Notes: generated by a model not told the origin, from the sequence alone. A stretch of 32,093 nt of DNA from Candidatus Methanophagales archaeon (GCA_003336485.1 QENH01000176.1:1-32093), one strand, 5' to 3'; shown: positions 1 through 9,968, counted from the stretch's first letter. Program-made: numbers and translations.

Positions 1-1049
1 TTATCCACGTATTCCTGAAGCATTACTTCCGGATTCAAATCCTTAAAATCATCGGGATAGAACCACTTTGCCACCTTTGTGAGACCACATGGATATGCAG
101 GCGAGTATGCTACGGTACCATCTATTATAAAAACGCATTTGTCTTCTACTGCTTTTAGTTTATCAAAACCGGGTAGTTCTAATATGTCTTCGTATTCCTT
201 CTTAATCTGTGTATTGTCATCTCTCTCAAAACCGCCACGGTATGAAAGTCCCAGTACAACATCCGGATCCTCCTCGTAAATATACTCCATACTTACTATC
301 GGATATGCACCCCTAGAATCTGCTGCTATGTTTATCCCGCCTGCCTCTTCACAGAGTATGCTTATTCCTCCTGATTTTCTTGCATATGTCTTCCGTTCCG
401 TCTTTGAATCATCAAAATCGTTGTTCACGAATACTATTTGTCGCTCAGCAGCAGGTATAGCCGCTATTCCCGCGTTTATTTCGTCAATGTACATATCATA
501 CCACTCCATATATTCTGACGTATTCTCTTCTGCATCAAGTATATATCCCAGCTTCAGCATCTCCCCCCTTAGCGTTTCCGGCTTGAAAAAATCAGATCGA
601 ATGACTTTTATGGTTGGCGGGAGTTTGTCCTCTAAATATTCGGGACTCGGATCTGATGTGTATGCAAATACACAATCGGCATCTAATTGCATCACTAACT
701 CCGGGTCAACCGCACTCCACTTGCCGACCACCGGTAACTTACTCATTTCAGGGAAAAAAGTAGGATACCATTTTAACGAATCCGTAGCACCAACAACTCT
801 GCCCTTGGCACCAACAACACGAATCGCTTCTGCAGCATCGGAATTTGTTACGATTATCCGTTCTAAGGGCTTATATATCGTGATGTTCTTCCCTGCTGAA
901 TCCACAATACTCCTTGGGTACCCGGGATATGTATCGGCATCCGCACCTGACACAGCCAGGCCCAAATGCCTGCCCACACCACAAAAATGACCCACGATTA
1001 AAATTGCTATCAGGATAATAATCACTGCAGGTATCACTGTTGCTTTCAT
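1..1049 (-). CDS. Periplasmic-binding protein of FecCD/BtuCD-type metal-chelate/corrinoid ABC importer (partial, runs off window start)
   Basis: Reverse complement from ATG at 1049 is open to the window edge: MKATVIPAVIIILIAILIV...DTYPGYPRSIVDSAGKNITIYKPLERIIVTNSDAAEAIRVVGAKGRVVGATDSLKW...; typical PF01497-like SBP motif; directly follows the FecCD gene. Missing from the ORF track because it is truncated. Confidence 0.88.
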   Translation of the reverse strand, partial: MKATVIPAVIIILIAILIVGHFCGVGRHLGLAVSGADADTYPGYPRSIVDSAGKNITIYKPLERIIVTNSDAAEAIRVVGAKGRVVGATDSLKWYPTFFPEMSKLPVVGKWSAVDPELVMQLDADCVFAYTSDPSPEYLEDKLPPTIKVIRSDFFKPETLRGEMLKLGYILDAEENTSEYMEWYDMYIDEINAGIAAIPAAERQIVFVNNDFDDSKTERKTYARKSGGISILCEEAGGINIAADSRGAYPIVSMEYIYEEDPDVVLGLSYRGGFERDDNTQIKKEYEDILELPGFDKLKAVEDKCVFIIDGTVAYSPAYPCGLTKVAKWFYPDDFKDLNPEVMLQEYVD

Positions 1050-1050
1050 T

Positions 1051-2154
1051 TTACCAGTACTCCCCCTTCTTTTTCAATATCAAGTAAAGGAACAAAGGAG
1101 TGCCCATTATTGCAGTCACAATCCCTATCGGGATGACTAAAGGAGCTGCGACTGTTCTTGCAATGGTATCTGCAAGAAGCAAAAGGACGGCACCGAAGAT
1201 AGCAGAAGCAGGCAGCAAAAACCTGTTATCTGCGCCAATGGCCATTCTGCATATATGCGGTGATACCAACCCTACAAATGAAATAGCCCCGACGAAGCAT
1301 ACGACCCCGGCAGTTAGAACTGCAGAAACCATCATTACAAATATCCTTGTTCGCTTGACGTTTATGCCGATGCTTTCTGCGATCTCATCTCCCGCGTTCA
1401 GTATATTGATGTCCCAAGTTTTCCACATAAGCAGGGGAAGACAGCACGCAAGCACGATAGAAATCGGGAATATATCCTGCCATGAAGCCCGTTCAAGAGA
1501 GCCAACTGCCCAGAACTGCGCTACTTTTACCGCATCCGGGTTTGCCGGGACTTGTATCAGCATCGTCAACGCACTAAAGATATAAAGCATTGAGATGCCG
1601 GCGAGAACCAATGTCCCGGGTGTGGGTTTTCGGTAGAGTACCATTGCAAGAACAACACATGCAGGAACTAAGGCGAAGATGAATGAACTCGCTATGAGTG
1701 CATATCTACTGTAACCACCGATAACATCAGTACCAATACCTAAAATAATCACGAGAGCAGCGCCAAAGCCCGCACCTGACGCGATGCCCATGGTATAAGG
1801 CTCGGCCAGCGGATTCCTTAAAATGCCCTGCATCATCGTACCCGCAACGCCAAGCCCCATTCCTGCGAGGATAGCCAACAAAATTCGTGGCAGTCTCAGC
1901 TCCCAGACGGCATACTCCTCGTACGTTTCTACACTATGGAATAGACAGTGAAAAAGTATAGAATATACCTCTGTGAATGAGATTTGATAAGAGCCAAGCG
2001 TTGCCGCTACGCCGGCAAAAATAAACATTAAAATAACGAGAAAGAGGATAAAATAAATCTTCCGTTTATTAGACTTAGTATAGTGCGCACTTATTTGCGC
2101 TCTTTCTGTTTTTGCTATTTCCGGTTTGGATATTGTTTCACTACTTGCAGTCAT
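1051..2154 (-). CDS. FecCD/BtuC-family ABC permease
   Basis: 367 aa; RLPRILLAILAGMGLGVAGTMMQGILRNPLAEPYTMGIASGAGFGA and GAISFVGLVSPHICRMAIGADNRFLLP are FecCD hallmarks; 1-nt stop/start overlap (TAATG) with the upstream ATPase gene. Confidence 0.96.
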   Translation of the reverse strand: MTASSETISKPEIAKTERAQISAHYTKSNKRKIYFILFLVILMFIFAGVAATLGSYQISFTEVYSILFHCLFHSVETYEEYAVWELRLPRILLAILAGMGLGVAGTMMQGILRNPLAEPYTMGIASGAGFGAALVIILGIGTDVIGGYSRYALIASSFIFALVPACVVLAMVLYRKPTPGTLVLAGISMLYIFSALTMLIQVPANPDAVKVAQFWAVGSLERASWQDIFPISIVLACCLPLLMWKTWDINILNAGDEIAESIGINVKRTRIFVMMVSAVLTAGVVCFVGAISFVGLVSPHICRMAIGADNRFLLPASAIFGAVLLLLADTIARTVAAPLVIPIGIVTAIMGTPLFLYLILKKKGEYW

Positions 2155-2927
2155 TATTCTTCCACTGGTTTATCAGGTGCGATATAATTCCTTCCACCAT
2201 GCCTACTCACGTTCGCTTCCACGCCATAGACCTGCTTTATATTTTCAGGTGTGAAGACAGAAGAGGATGAACCGGTGGCAAAAATCGTACCGTTGTGCAT
2301 CATTAATAGCCGGTCTGAGAATCGTGAAGCAAGATTGAGGTCGTGGATAGAGATCATTACCGAGATCCCCCTTTCTTTCACGACCTTTCTTACTACATTC
2401 AGCACTTCAAGTTGGTGTCTTATGTCAAGAGCAGAAACAGGTTCATCAAGTAAGAGTATATCCGCTTCTTGCGTGAGTGCCCGCGCTATAAATACTTTCT
2501 GCTGCTGACCACCGCTGAGCTCGTTAATGCCTCGCATGGCGAACTGTTCGAGATGTAGCAGTTCCAGCATATCTAATACCTTCTCATTATCCTCTTTACG
2601 ACTCCACCAGCCAAAATGCGGGCGTCTGCCCATGAGGACCGTGTCAAAGACCGTGGTAGGGAAGACTTGTGCTACGCCTTGTGGCACATAGCCTATCTTT
2701 TTCGCACGATCCGTACTGCTCATCTTTTTTATCTCTCCCCCATCTACCAGTATGCTACCCTTTTGTGGCGATATAATCCTATCTATGCACCGTATCAACG
2801 TAGATTTTCCCGCGCCATTTGGACCCACCACGCCTAACACTTCCGATTCTGCAAGCTCCATTGATACGTCCTTGAGTATGGTCACGCTGCCATAGCCAAA
2901 CTCCATAGCCTTTATTTTCAGTCTCAT
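2154..2927 (-). CDS. FecE/BtuD-family ABC transporter ATP-binding protein
   Basis: 257 aa; Walker A GPNGAGKST, signature LSGGQQQKV, Walker B ADILLLDEP. Confidence 0.97.
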   Translation of the reverse strand: MRLKIKAMEFGYGSVTILKDVSMELAESEVLGVVGPNGAGKSTLIRCIDRIISPQKGSILVDGGEIKKMSSTDRAKKIGYVPQGVAQVFPTTVFDTVLMGRRPHFGWWSRKEDNEKVLDMLELLHLEQFAMRGINELSGGQQQKVFIARALTQEADILLLDEPVSALDIRHQLEVLNVVRKVVKERGISVMISIHDLNLASRFSDRLLMMHNGTIFATGSSSSVFTPENIKQVYGVEANVSRHGGRNYIAPDKPVEE

Positions 2928-2932
2928 CTTAC

Positions 2933-4009
2933 TTACAAATATCCCTCCTTTTTTCTTAATAGCATGATCAGAAACATTGGTCCTGCTATCAAATTCACTA
3001 AAATTCCTACCGGAAGACTCTCGGGTGCAATGACCATTCTTCCCACGGTATCTGCTGAGAGCAAAAGAGCAGCACCGAAGAAGCCGGCAACAAGAATTAA
3101 AAACCTGTTATCTCCTCCCATAAACATTCTGCATATATGTGGCGTGATCAATCCTATGAATCCTATGGTTCCTGTAAAGCAAACGAGCCCGGCAGTTAGT
3201 AATGTAGTAATCACCATTACAATAACTCTCGTACGCGCGGCATTTACACCCATGCTTTCGGCAGCCTCGTCTCCTGCATCCAGTATATTAACATCCCATG
3301 CTTTCCACATAAGCAGGGGAATAAAGCATATAAGCACGATTGCTGCTACTGATACATGCGACCAGGACGCTCTTGCAAGAGTGCCAACACCCCATATCAC
3401 TGCCGCTTGTACTGTTGTGGGCGAAGAAAAGAATTGTACCAATCCCTGGAACGCACCAAACAGATATAACATTGCAATACCGGCGAGAACCATCGTCTCC
3501 GGGGTAGCACGCCGGAAACTTGTCAATAACATAATAATAAGTGTAGGAACTAACGCGAAGAGGAATGCAAATCCGACTAAGAGATACTGACCGTAAACCT
3601 CCCCTTCAGCCAAATATAACGCTAAAGAAGCGCCGAATGACGCGCCTGCTGCGATACCCAATGTAAAAGGGCTAGCAAGCGGATTCTTTAACGTACCTTG
3701 CATCATTGTGCCGGCAGCAGCAAGTCCAAACCCGACAAGGATGGCTAAAAGTATACGTGGCAGCCTTAGGAGCCAAACACTCTCTTCCCCTAACGTTTCG
3801 GTTGATGGACCCTGGAAAATAATTGAATAGACTTCTGAGACGCTGAGTGGGAAGCAGCCAAGCGCAACCGCTATGCCTGCGATAAATAAAACTATGACGA
3901 AAAAGAGAATGATATAATATATCTTCTTTCTGATATACTTGTTATAACTTTGTTCTACCTTCTTTCTTTCTAATCTTACTTTTGTCCCCGTCTCGCTACT
4001 CGTGCTCAT
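2933..4009 (-). CDS. FecCD/BtuC-family ABC permease (second, divergent paralogue)
   Basis: 358 aa; RLPRILLAILVGFGLAAAGTMMQGTLKNPLASPFTLGIAAGA; GTIGFIGLITPHICRMFMGGDNRFL. Confidence 0.96.
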   Translation of the reverse strand: MSTSSETGTKVRLERKKVEQSYNKYIRKKIYYIILFFVIVLFIAGIAVALGCFPLSVSEVYSIIFQGPSTETLGEESVWLLRLPRILLAILVGFGLAAAGTMMQGTLKNPLASPFTLGIAAGASFGASLALYLAEGEVYGQYLLVGFAFLFALVPTLIIMLLTSFRRATPETMVLAGIAMLYLFGAFQGLVQFFSSPTTVQAAVIWGVGTLARASWSHVSVAAIVLICFIPLLMWKAWDVNILDAGDEAAESMGVNAARTRVIVMVITTLLTAGLVCFTGTIGFIGLITPHICRMFMGGDNRFLILVAGFFGAALLLSADTVGRMVIAPESLPVGILVNLIAGPMFLIMLLRKKEGYL

Positions 4010-4100
4010 TTTGGTTTTGGTTCATTGCGCTCCTCCGTTTGCGCTGCGGTGTCTGGATACAGCCTTTATCCCTTTTACCTTTCACCTTTTTTCGCTCCAT
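3996..4100 (-). CDS. Possible 34-aa upstream ORF overlapping the start of the FecCD operon
   Basis: ATG-initiated frame MERKKVKGKRDKGCIQTPQRKRRSAMNQNQNEHE-stop, stop overlapping the FecCD start codon region; position only, no homology. Confidence 0.2.
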   Translation of the reverse strand: MERKKVKGKRDKGCIQTPQRKRRSAMNQNQNEHE

Positions 4101-4359
4101 CGATCTTTTCTCTATAGGCACCATTTTGTGTTACGGTATTTAAAGCTTTCGCTTTTTTTATATGTATACGTTGCTTTTTATGTTACAAATATCATCTTCA
4201 TGGTAAAAAGCGGCATGTTCTGTAATTCTAAAAACGTGAACTAGGCTCGCCTTTCTTTGCTTATTTGATTTTGCCGTTTTGTTCACTACGCACCGAAGCA
4301 TGCAAGTAGGCTCAATGCTGCGGAAATCGAAATCACTGTGATGGACATTGAACGTTCCC

Positions 4360-4554
4360 TTATAATATATCTTTTCTTAAACAACATTTCTTATATTTCT
4401 TCCCAGATCCGCAGGGGCATGGATCATTTCGACCTATCTTTTTCTTCTTTTTACTGAAATTTTCAATTGCGAGACCGCCTATTCCATATCTAACATTTAT
4501 TTCTAGTCGGATTAAAAGTTTTTCTCTGCCTGTTCGTAAACATATCAGGTTCAT
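4360..4554 (-). CDS. Small SEC-C motif zinc-binding protein
   Basis: 64 aa ending [27 protein letters not shown], canonical SEC-C motif ([13 protein letters not shown]). Confidence 0.7.
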   Translation of the reverse strand: MNLICLRTGREKLLIRLEINVRYGIGGLAIENFSKKKKKIGRNDPCPCGSGKKYKKCCLRKDIL

Positions 4555-4894
4555 GATGGTGGATAGATACTATAGTTATTCTGTAACGGCCCCTTATTGT
4601 CTCTTTCCGACGACCGTCATCTAAATAACACTCTCCTCTGTACCATCGACATCCAATAAAGCGTTTACCGCGTCATCGTAGAACGCACCAACCTGGCAAC
4701 TGTCGAGATTCAGTTCAACCTTTTTGATACTTCGTCTCTTGCTGGAATCTGTCTCCAATTCCTTCTTTAATATCTCATCTACCCTTCTTTTTATACATCA
4801 TTTCTAATTTTAGCCATAAATGTTATAATCTTTTTGGATGTTCTTGTGTCAATCTGTAAAATCTCGTGGTTTATTGTATTCTATCCGATTTAAT

Positions 4895-5752
4895 TCAAAT
4901 CCACGGCGACTTCTTCAAACTCGGATTCACTATCTCTTCCAGCGCATATCCGATGAACGTAAATGCGAGTATCGTTAGCACAATACATAAACCGGCTGGC
5001 AGCATCCACCACATCCACAGATCCGATATAAATATCGTAGGATATGCAAAAGCATCATGCAGCATCATGCCCCAGCTCTTTGCTGTTGGGTCTCCAAGCC
5101 CAATGAAGCTCAATCCCGATTCTGCAAGTATTATGTATCTTGAGACCAGGACCAACTGTACAAACACCAGTGGGACCACGTAAGGAAAGATGTGCCAGGC
5201 CAGGATATGCGAATCTTTAGCACCGAACAGCCTTGTAGCCTCCACATAATTCCGGTGCCTTAACGTTAATACCTCCGCTCGTATGATGCGGGCGGTTATG
5301 GCCCACTCAAATATAGCGAATACAAATACGAGATTCCAGACGCTAGGGAGCATGAATGCTGCGATTATTATTATTACTGGCAGTTTTGGAATTGTGAGGA
5401 ACAAGTCCGTAAGCCGCATAAGGTAAAAGTCGAATCGCTTGAAATAACCTACAACAAGCCCGATAAAGATCCCGATACCCACGGCTGCTATAGAAGCAAA
5501 CAGCGTGATGAACAGAGAAACCCTTGTGCCATAGATCAACTCACTTAATATATCTTGTCCCACGTGGTTTGTTCCGAGCAGATGCTCCGAATTGGGATGT
5601 TCTGTGCTATCAAACCTTTGATGCGGATCATAAGGTGCGATATAAGGTGCAAAAACCGCTATTAGCAGAAAGAAAATCAGTAGTCCTAATCCCACCAATC
5701 CGAGCTTGTTATTCTTATACTGCTTCATGAAACTGATTGTAGCTTCTATCAA
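4895..5752 (-). CDS. DppC/OppC/NikC-type ABC permease
   Basis: 285 aa; LLGTNHVGQDILSELIYGTRVSLFI and WAITARIIRAEVLTLRHRNYVEATRLFGA...LAESGLSFIGLGDPTAKSWG are diagnostic of DppC; 4-nt overlap with the upstream DppB-type gene. Confidence 0.95.
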   Translation of the reverse strand: MIEATISFMKQYKNNKLGLVGLGLLIFFLLIAVFAPYIAPYDPHQRFDSTEHPNSEHLLGTNHVGQDILSELIYGTRVSLFITLFASIAAVGIGIFIGLVVGYFKRFDFYLMRLTDLFLTIPKLPVIIIIAAFMLPSVWNLVFVFAIFEWAITARIIRAEVLTLRHRNYVEATRLFGAKDSHILAWHIFPYVVPLVFVQLVLVSRYIILAESGLSFIGLGDPTAKSWGMMLHDAFAYPTIFISDLWMWWMLPAGLCIVLTILAFTFIGYALEEIVNPSLKKSPWI

Positions 5753-6666
5753 TCTTCTTTCACCCTTGGATCCAAAAGCTCGTATACCCTATCGGCAGTG
5801 AAGTTTACCGCGAGGATTGCAAACGCGAAAAACAAAAAAGCTCCCTGCAATAGCGGATAATCATGTGCTGCAATCGCATCTGAGACCAGCAAACCAACGC
5901 CCGGATATGCAAATACCGTCTCTACGAAGATCGTGCCGGTGATTGCGAGTCCTGCTATCAGCGCTACCAGTGTGATTATCGGTAGCATTGCGTTCTTCAA
6001 TGCGTGTCTGCGTATAATATACCACTCGCCCAGGCCCTTTGCCCTCGCTGTCTGTATATACTCCTGGTCCAATACGCTAAGCATCGAATTCCTTGTTAAT
6101 AGATATATTACGCCGATACTGGTGAGCGTAAGCGTTAAAGCCGGTAGAAATAGGTGATGCAATATGTCCAATATTGTACCAAATGCGGTTGAATAATCGA
6201 TATACAGAGTTTGTGCGCCGAATCGGGGGAATAGGTCCAGCCGCCACCCGAAATAGATGATGAAAAGCATGCCAAGGAAGAACGGCGGGAACGCAGCCAG
6301 AACGATAAACAAAACGAGCAGCCCCACATCCGTCTTTTTGCCCTTCTTCCATGCCGATACAGCACCTAATAATATCCCTAATGATATGTATATCGCAGTT
6401 GAAGAGCCGACAAGAAGGAGCGTCCATTTCATGCTGCGTATCAATACGTCCCATACAGGTGCGTTTTTGGAACTCGACCAACCAAGATCGCCGTGCATAA
6501 GATCTACCATATACGTGATGTATTGCTCCAAAACGGGCGGGGTACTGCTCGTTAAGCCTGATAAGGGGCCCGCAGGCATCATTCGTGGCAAAAAGAAGTT
6601 GAGCGAGATAATTATGAAGATTATAATAATATAGCCAACTATTTTTGTTATTACGTTCGTCTGCAT
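5749..6666 (-). CDS. DppB/OppB/NikB-type ABC permease
   Basis: 305 aa; GDLGWSSSKNAPVWDVLIRSMKWTLLL, TRNSMLSVLDQEYIQTARAKGLGEWYIIRRHALKNAMLPIITL, TVFAYPGVGLLVSDAI. Confidence 0.95.
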   Translation of the reverse strand: MQTNVITKIVGYIIIIFIIISLNFFLPRMMPAGPLSGLTSSTPPVLEQYITYMVDLMHGDLGWSSSKNAPVWDVLIRSMKWTLLLVGSSTAIYISLGILLGAVSAWKKGKKTDVGLLVLFIVLAAFPPFFLGMLFIIYFGWRLDLFPRFGAQTLYIDYSTAFGTILDILHHLFLPALTLTLTSIGVIYLLTRNSMLSVLDQEYIQTARAKGLGEWYIIRRHALKNAMLPIITLVALIAGLAITGTIFVETVFAYPGVGLLVSDAIAAHDYPLLQGAFLFFAFAILAVNFTADRVYELLDPRVKED

Positions 6667-6768
6667 TTCATCCTTATAAATATTTGTTTAGCTCTGATGG
6701 AGTTATGAGTTTGTGAGTTTGTGAGTATCTCTTAAGCAAGACACCTAAAACCTAAAACCTATGCACAC

Positions 6769-8064
6769 TCATCTTTCTTCATCTCCTTTCTTTCTGAACA
6801 ACCGTAGGTATGCTACGGCAAAGATGGTAGCAAGAGCGAATACTGGCTCGAATCCCGGCACGGCTGGTTTGGCTGACTTCGCGGGCGTAGATGTGGCGCT
6901 AGACGTAGGGCGTGGAGATTGTTTAGATTTAGGTGTTGGTGTTAGTAAAGGTGTTGGAGCTACGGCAGATGTGGGAGTTGGCGCGGATGTCACATTCACA
7001 GCAGGTGTGGAAGTTACGTGCCAGATCCAGGTGTGGATATCCGATAAACCAGTTGTTGTGTCCGTTGCGATTGCAGATACGTTCCAGGTTCCAATGACGG
7101 CACTTGTGTTCATATAGGTAGCATCCGTCACGCTTTCATTTGTTTGCACTTCTGTACCATTTATTTGCCAGCTAATGTCGGCTGGTTGGTTTATGGAGAT
7201 GTTGAAAGTTCGTAATTCTCCTACTGCACTGTTCACAACAGCATCTATGGGTTTCCTGGTTGTTATGTTCACAGATCGTGTAACTTTGCCAGCTTCTTCT
7301 CCTACTACTATTTCGGTATCTCCACTAATCTCATATTCGTCCTTCGCCTCATCTATGAGTATGCCCTCGAATGTGTAACTGCCATCTTCGTCCGGTGCGG
7401 TCACTGTGTAAGTGAAAGAAGGTTCTCCCCACAACTCGAACTCGGCCGTGTCACCATCTACATCTACGAGTCCGGAATAATCCTCAAACTCAAACCCATC
7501 AGGAAGTGTTTCAACTACGTAACCATAAATACCGTAATGCGATGCTTCTATTTCTATGTTGAAACTTTCACCTGCCGCTACCGGTTCTTCAGGTAGTGTC
7601 CTCGTTGCTGTTGGCTCTGCGTCATCATCTCCTTCCGGTTCTCCCAGCACTATCTCTGTATCCCCACTGATCTCATATTCTTCTTCATTTCTGTCCCTTA
7701 GTACCCCGTTGAAAGTGTAAGTACCCTCTTTGAGGTCATAATATCGCAGTCCCACGGTATAAGTGAAATATTTATCTTTTGTTAGTTTGAACTCAATTGT
7801 GTTTGTTAGTCCATAAACCCTTACTGCATCTGGTATGGTATCTAGTGGGGACTGCAAATAAGTAAACCCCTCAGGAAGAGTTTCAACTACAGTACCGTAA
7901 TCAGATACTTCTATTTCAACTTGGAATTTTCCATCAGCAGGTACTTCCGCAGGTAGCGTCCTCGTCGCAGTGGGCGTTGCATTTGCCATTCCTGACGTCA
8001 TTATCACTACTGCAGTAACTAATAGCAGCAGTCCTATCGCCAATACGATTTTTCTCTTTCTCAT
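6769..8064 (-). CDS. Surface protein with two 'TATRTLP' beta-rich repeats and PGF-CTERM (archaeosortase) C-terminus
   Basis: 431 aa; N-terminal signal/TM segment; two ~100-aa repeats beginning PTATRTLP; Pro/Thr/Ser-rich linker then VPGFEPVFALATIFAVAYLRLFRKK, a PGF-CTERM-like sorting signal. Confidence 0.85.
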   Translation of the reverse strand: MRKRKIVLAIGLLLLVTAVVIMTSGMANATPTATRTLPAEVPADGKFQVEIEVSDYGTVVETLPEGFTYLQSPLDTIPDAVRVYGLTNTIEFKLTKDKYFTYTVGLRYYDLKEGTYTFNGVLRDRNEEEYEISGDTEIVLGEPEGDDDAEPTATRTLPEEPVAAGESFNIEIEASHYGIYGYVVETLPDGFEFEDYSGLVDVDGDTAEFELWGEPSFTYTVTAPDEDGSYTFEGILIDEAKDEYEISGDTEIVVGEEAGKVTRSVNITTRKPIDAVVNSAVGELRTFNISINQPADISWQINGTEVQTNESVTDATYMNTSAVIGTWNVSAIATDTTTGLSDIHTWIWHVTSTPAVNVTSAPTPTSAVAPTPLLTPTPKSKQSPRPTSSATSTPAKSAKPAVPGFEPVFALATIFAVAYLRLFRKKGDEER

Positions 8065-8129
8065 AGTACCTCTATTTCCTTGATAATGCTTCCTTTTTTA
8101 AAAAAAAGAAAAAAGAAAGAAAGATTTTT

Positions 8130-9833
8130 TTATGGGTAATATAGATTAGACACCATATCTAGTTGCTCCGAAGTTATCTTACCGTCATCATAGTCTTGCG
8201 TTGCGTCATCTACTTCGCTTTCGTCTATTATGCCATCTTCGTTAGCGTCATATCGCCATGGGTCGAATAGGAATATAAGTTTGTTCTGCGCGATTGGTAT
8301 GCCCACAGCTATGCCGTCTTTTGTATAGAACCACGTATCAAGCTTGTCCGGATTGTAGACCTCCCACATCAGTGGATGATAGAGCGCATACACAGGAAGG
8401 TCATCTGCAATAATCGTTTGCATATCTCCAACACATTCCTTTCGCACATCCTCTTTCGTTGTCTTTAATTGTTTCTCGTATAGCTCGTTATACTCGTCAT
8501 TTTTGTACGAATAAAAAGTATATAATTTCCTTGGCTGTACTATAGCCCCATGACCGCTTATTGCGATATTGAATTCACCCGTATTTAAGATGGGGTCTAT
8601 CTCTTTACTGCTCATCATTCTTACTTCTGTCTTTATTCCGATTTTCTCTAAGTTCTCGTGTATGTACTCCGCTTCGTCTTTAGCGTTCATAATCGTGTTC
8701 GCAAACAGCACGAATTCTATATCTTCGCCGCCCGGATAATTCCTTACTCCATTGCCGTCGGTGTCCGTGAAGTTCAACTCGTCGAGCATTTTATTAGCTG
8801 TTACATTATTGTACTCATAACCTGGCAGATCATCCTTATACCATTTTGAATCAGGGTGGATTATACCCGTATTTGCGACTATTGCACCATCGTGCATGAC
8901 GTTTTTAACGAATCCTTCTCTGTCTATGCCATAAGCAAGTGCGTGTCTGAACTCCTTAATATTCGTCGGATACTTCTCACAATTGAAGTATAGCTTGCGT
9001 ACCCACCAGCTCGGACCGGTGATTATCTCAAAATCAGGATCGTTCTCGAATTCTTCCTTCGCCACTATCTCTTTACCCCAGAAGGATGCGACATCTATAT
9101 CACCTGCCTTCAATGCGATAGCATCATTACTGACCTCCCTCGAGATGAACAGGTCAATGATGGGATGCCCTTTGAAGCACTCCGTGTTCGCTTCATACTC
9201 GTAATATCCCTGCTCCGGAACGTATTCCACAAGTTTCAACGGTCCCGTGCCTATAACAGCATCATCGTCTCTGTATTTACCCGGCTCGTCAACGTCCTTC
9301 CATATATGCTCTGGTATTATCGGTATGCTTCCTGTGACATCTTCTATAAATGCAGGTCGCGACTCTTTCAGGTGTATACTAACCGTATAAGGATCCATGA
9401 TCTCAACATGGTCAACGTTCTGCTCATCGTAATTCAACTGTTGCGGATGCTCCTTCACGTAATCGAAAGTGAACTTAACGTCATCAGCCGTAAAAGGCTC
9501 TCCATCGCTCCATTTCACGCCCCTGTGCAGGTAAAAAGTCCATATCTTGGCATCATAGGATGCACTCCAACTGTCTGCAAGCCAGGGTATCACTCTGTCT
9601 TCGTCCTTCCAGGTCAAGGTATCGAACATAAAGCTCATTCGGATATAACCCGGTCCTCGAGGATAATGTGCAAAAGGCGTTGGATAGCCCCAGTCATCCC
9701 CTGAGATTTTGACCACTTTTTCTCCCTCTTCCGCCACCGCTACCATTTCACCTTCCTCATTTGCAACTACCATACCGCTAAAAGCGCAGCACAAAAGTAG
9801 CGCCATCATCAGCAAGGCCATAATTTTCTTCAT
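8130..9833 (-). CDS. ABC substrate-binding protein, family 5 (DppA/OppA/NikA-like), with C-terminal EF-hand/dockerin-like tail
   Basis: 567 aa; signal peptide; WTFYLHRGVKWSDGEPFTADDVKFTFDYV, ALAYGIDREGFVKNV; C-terminus DANEDGIIDESEVDDATQDYDDGKITSEQLDMVSNLYYP. Confidence 0.93.
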   Translation of the reverse strand: MKKIMALLMMALLLCCAFSGMVVANEEGEMVAVAEEGEKVVKISGDDWGYPTPFAHYPRGPGYIRMSFMFDTLTWKDEDRVIPWLADSWSASYDAKIWTFYLHRGVKWSDGEPFTADDVKFTFDYVKEHPQQLNYDEQNVDHVEIMDPYTVSIHLKESRPAFIEDVTGSIPIIPEHIWKDVDEPGKYRDDDAVIGTGPLKLVEYVPEQGYYEYEANTECFKGHPIIDLFISREVSNDAIALKAGDIDVASFWGKEIVAKEEFENDPDFEIITGPSWWVRKLYFNCEKYPTNIKEFRHALAYGIDREGFVKNVMHDGAIVANTGIIHPDSKWYKDDLPGYEYNNVTANKMLDELNFTDTDGNGVRNYPGGEDIEFVLFANTIMNAKDEAEYIHENLEKIGIKTEVRMMSSKEIDPILNTGEFNIAISGHGAIVQPRKLYTFYSYKNDEYNELYEKQLKTTKEDVRKECVGDMQTIIADDLPVYALYHPLMWEVYNPDKLDTWFYTKDGIAVGIPIAQNKLIFLFDPWRYDANEDGIIDESEVDDATQDYDDGKITSEQLDMVSNLYYP

Positions 9834-9940
9834 TTTCTCTTTTCATACCCCCATTCTCTTTTTTCTTATCATACCTTCTTCTTTTATTTCACAATATGTA
9901 AGACAAATATCTTTTTAGTATATATCTTCTTTGGTTATCC

Positions 9941-9968
9941 TACATTAAGTTAAGACTTTCGGTTTTTA
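9941..9968 (-). promoter_or_regulatory. Putative archaeal BRE/TATA promoter of SBP paralogue 1
   Basis: Reverse complement AATAAAAACCGAAAGTCTTAACTTAATGTA; near-identical box upstream of the other two SBP genes. Confidence 0.55.

Noticed and set aside
328-990. Plus-strand 220-aa ORF
   Set aside because: Antisense shadow of the minus-strand substrate-binding protein (1-1049), whose frame carries clear family motifs.
1100-1585. Plus-strand 161-aa ORF (and similar at 2964-3590)
   Set aside because: Antisense to well-supported FecCD permeases; composition is that of a shadow ORF.
6077-6481. Minus-strand 134-aa ORF inside the DppB-type gene
   Set aside because: Out-of-frame overlap with a strongly supported permease.
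6708-6760. Short direct repeats (gagtttgtgagtttgtgag; cctaaaacctaaaacct)
   Set aside because: Only two to three units in a short intergenic gap; too little to argue for function.
8098-8128. Purine tract near SBP gene end (also 10130-10160)
   Set aside because: On the coding (minus) strand it is a T-rich tract right after the stop codon, consistent with ordinary archaeal oligo-T termination.
9165-9704. Plus-strand 179-aa ORF (and similar ones at 10888-11271, 11404-11718)
   Set aside because: Antisense to the SBP paralogues; the repeated appearance simply mirrors the duplicated SBP genes.
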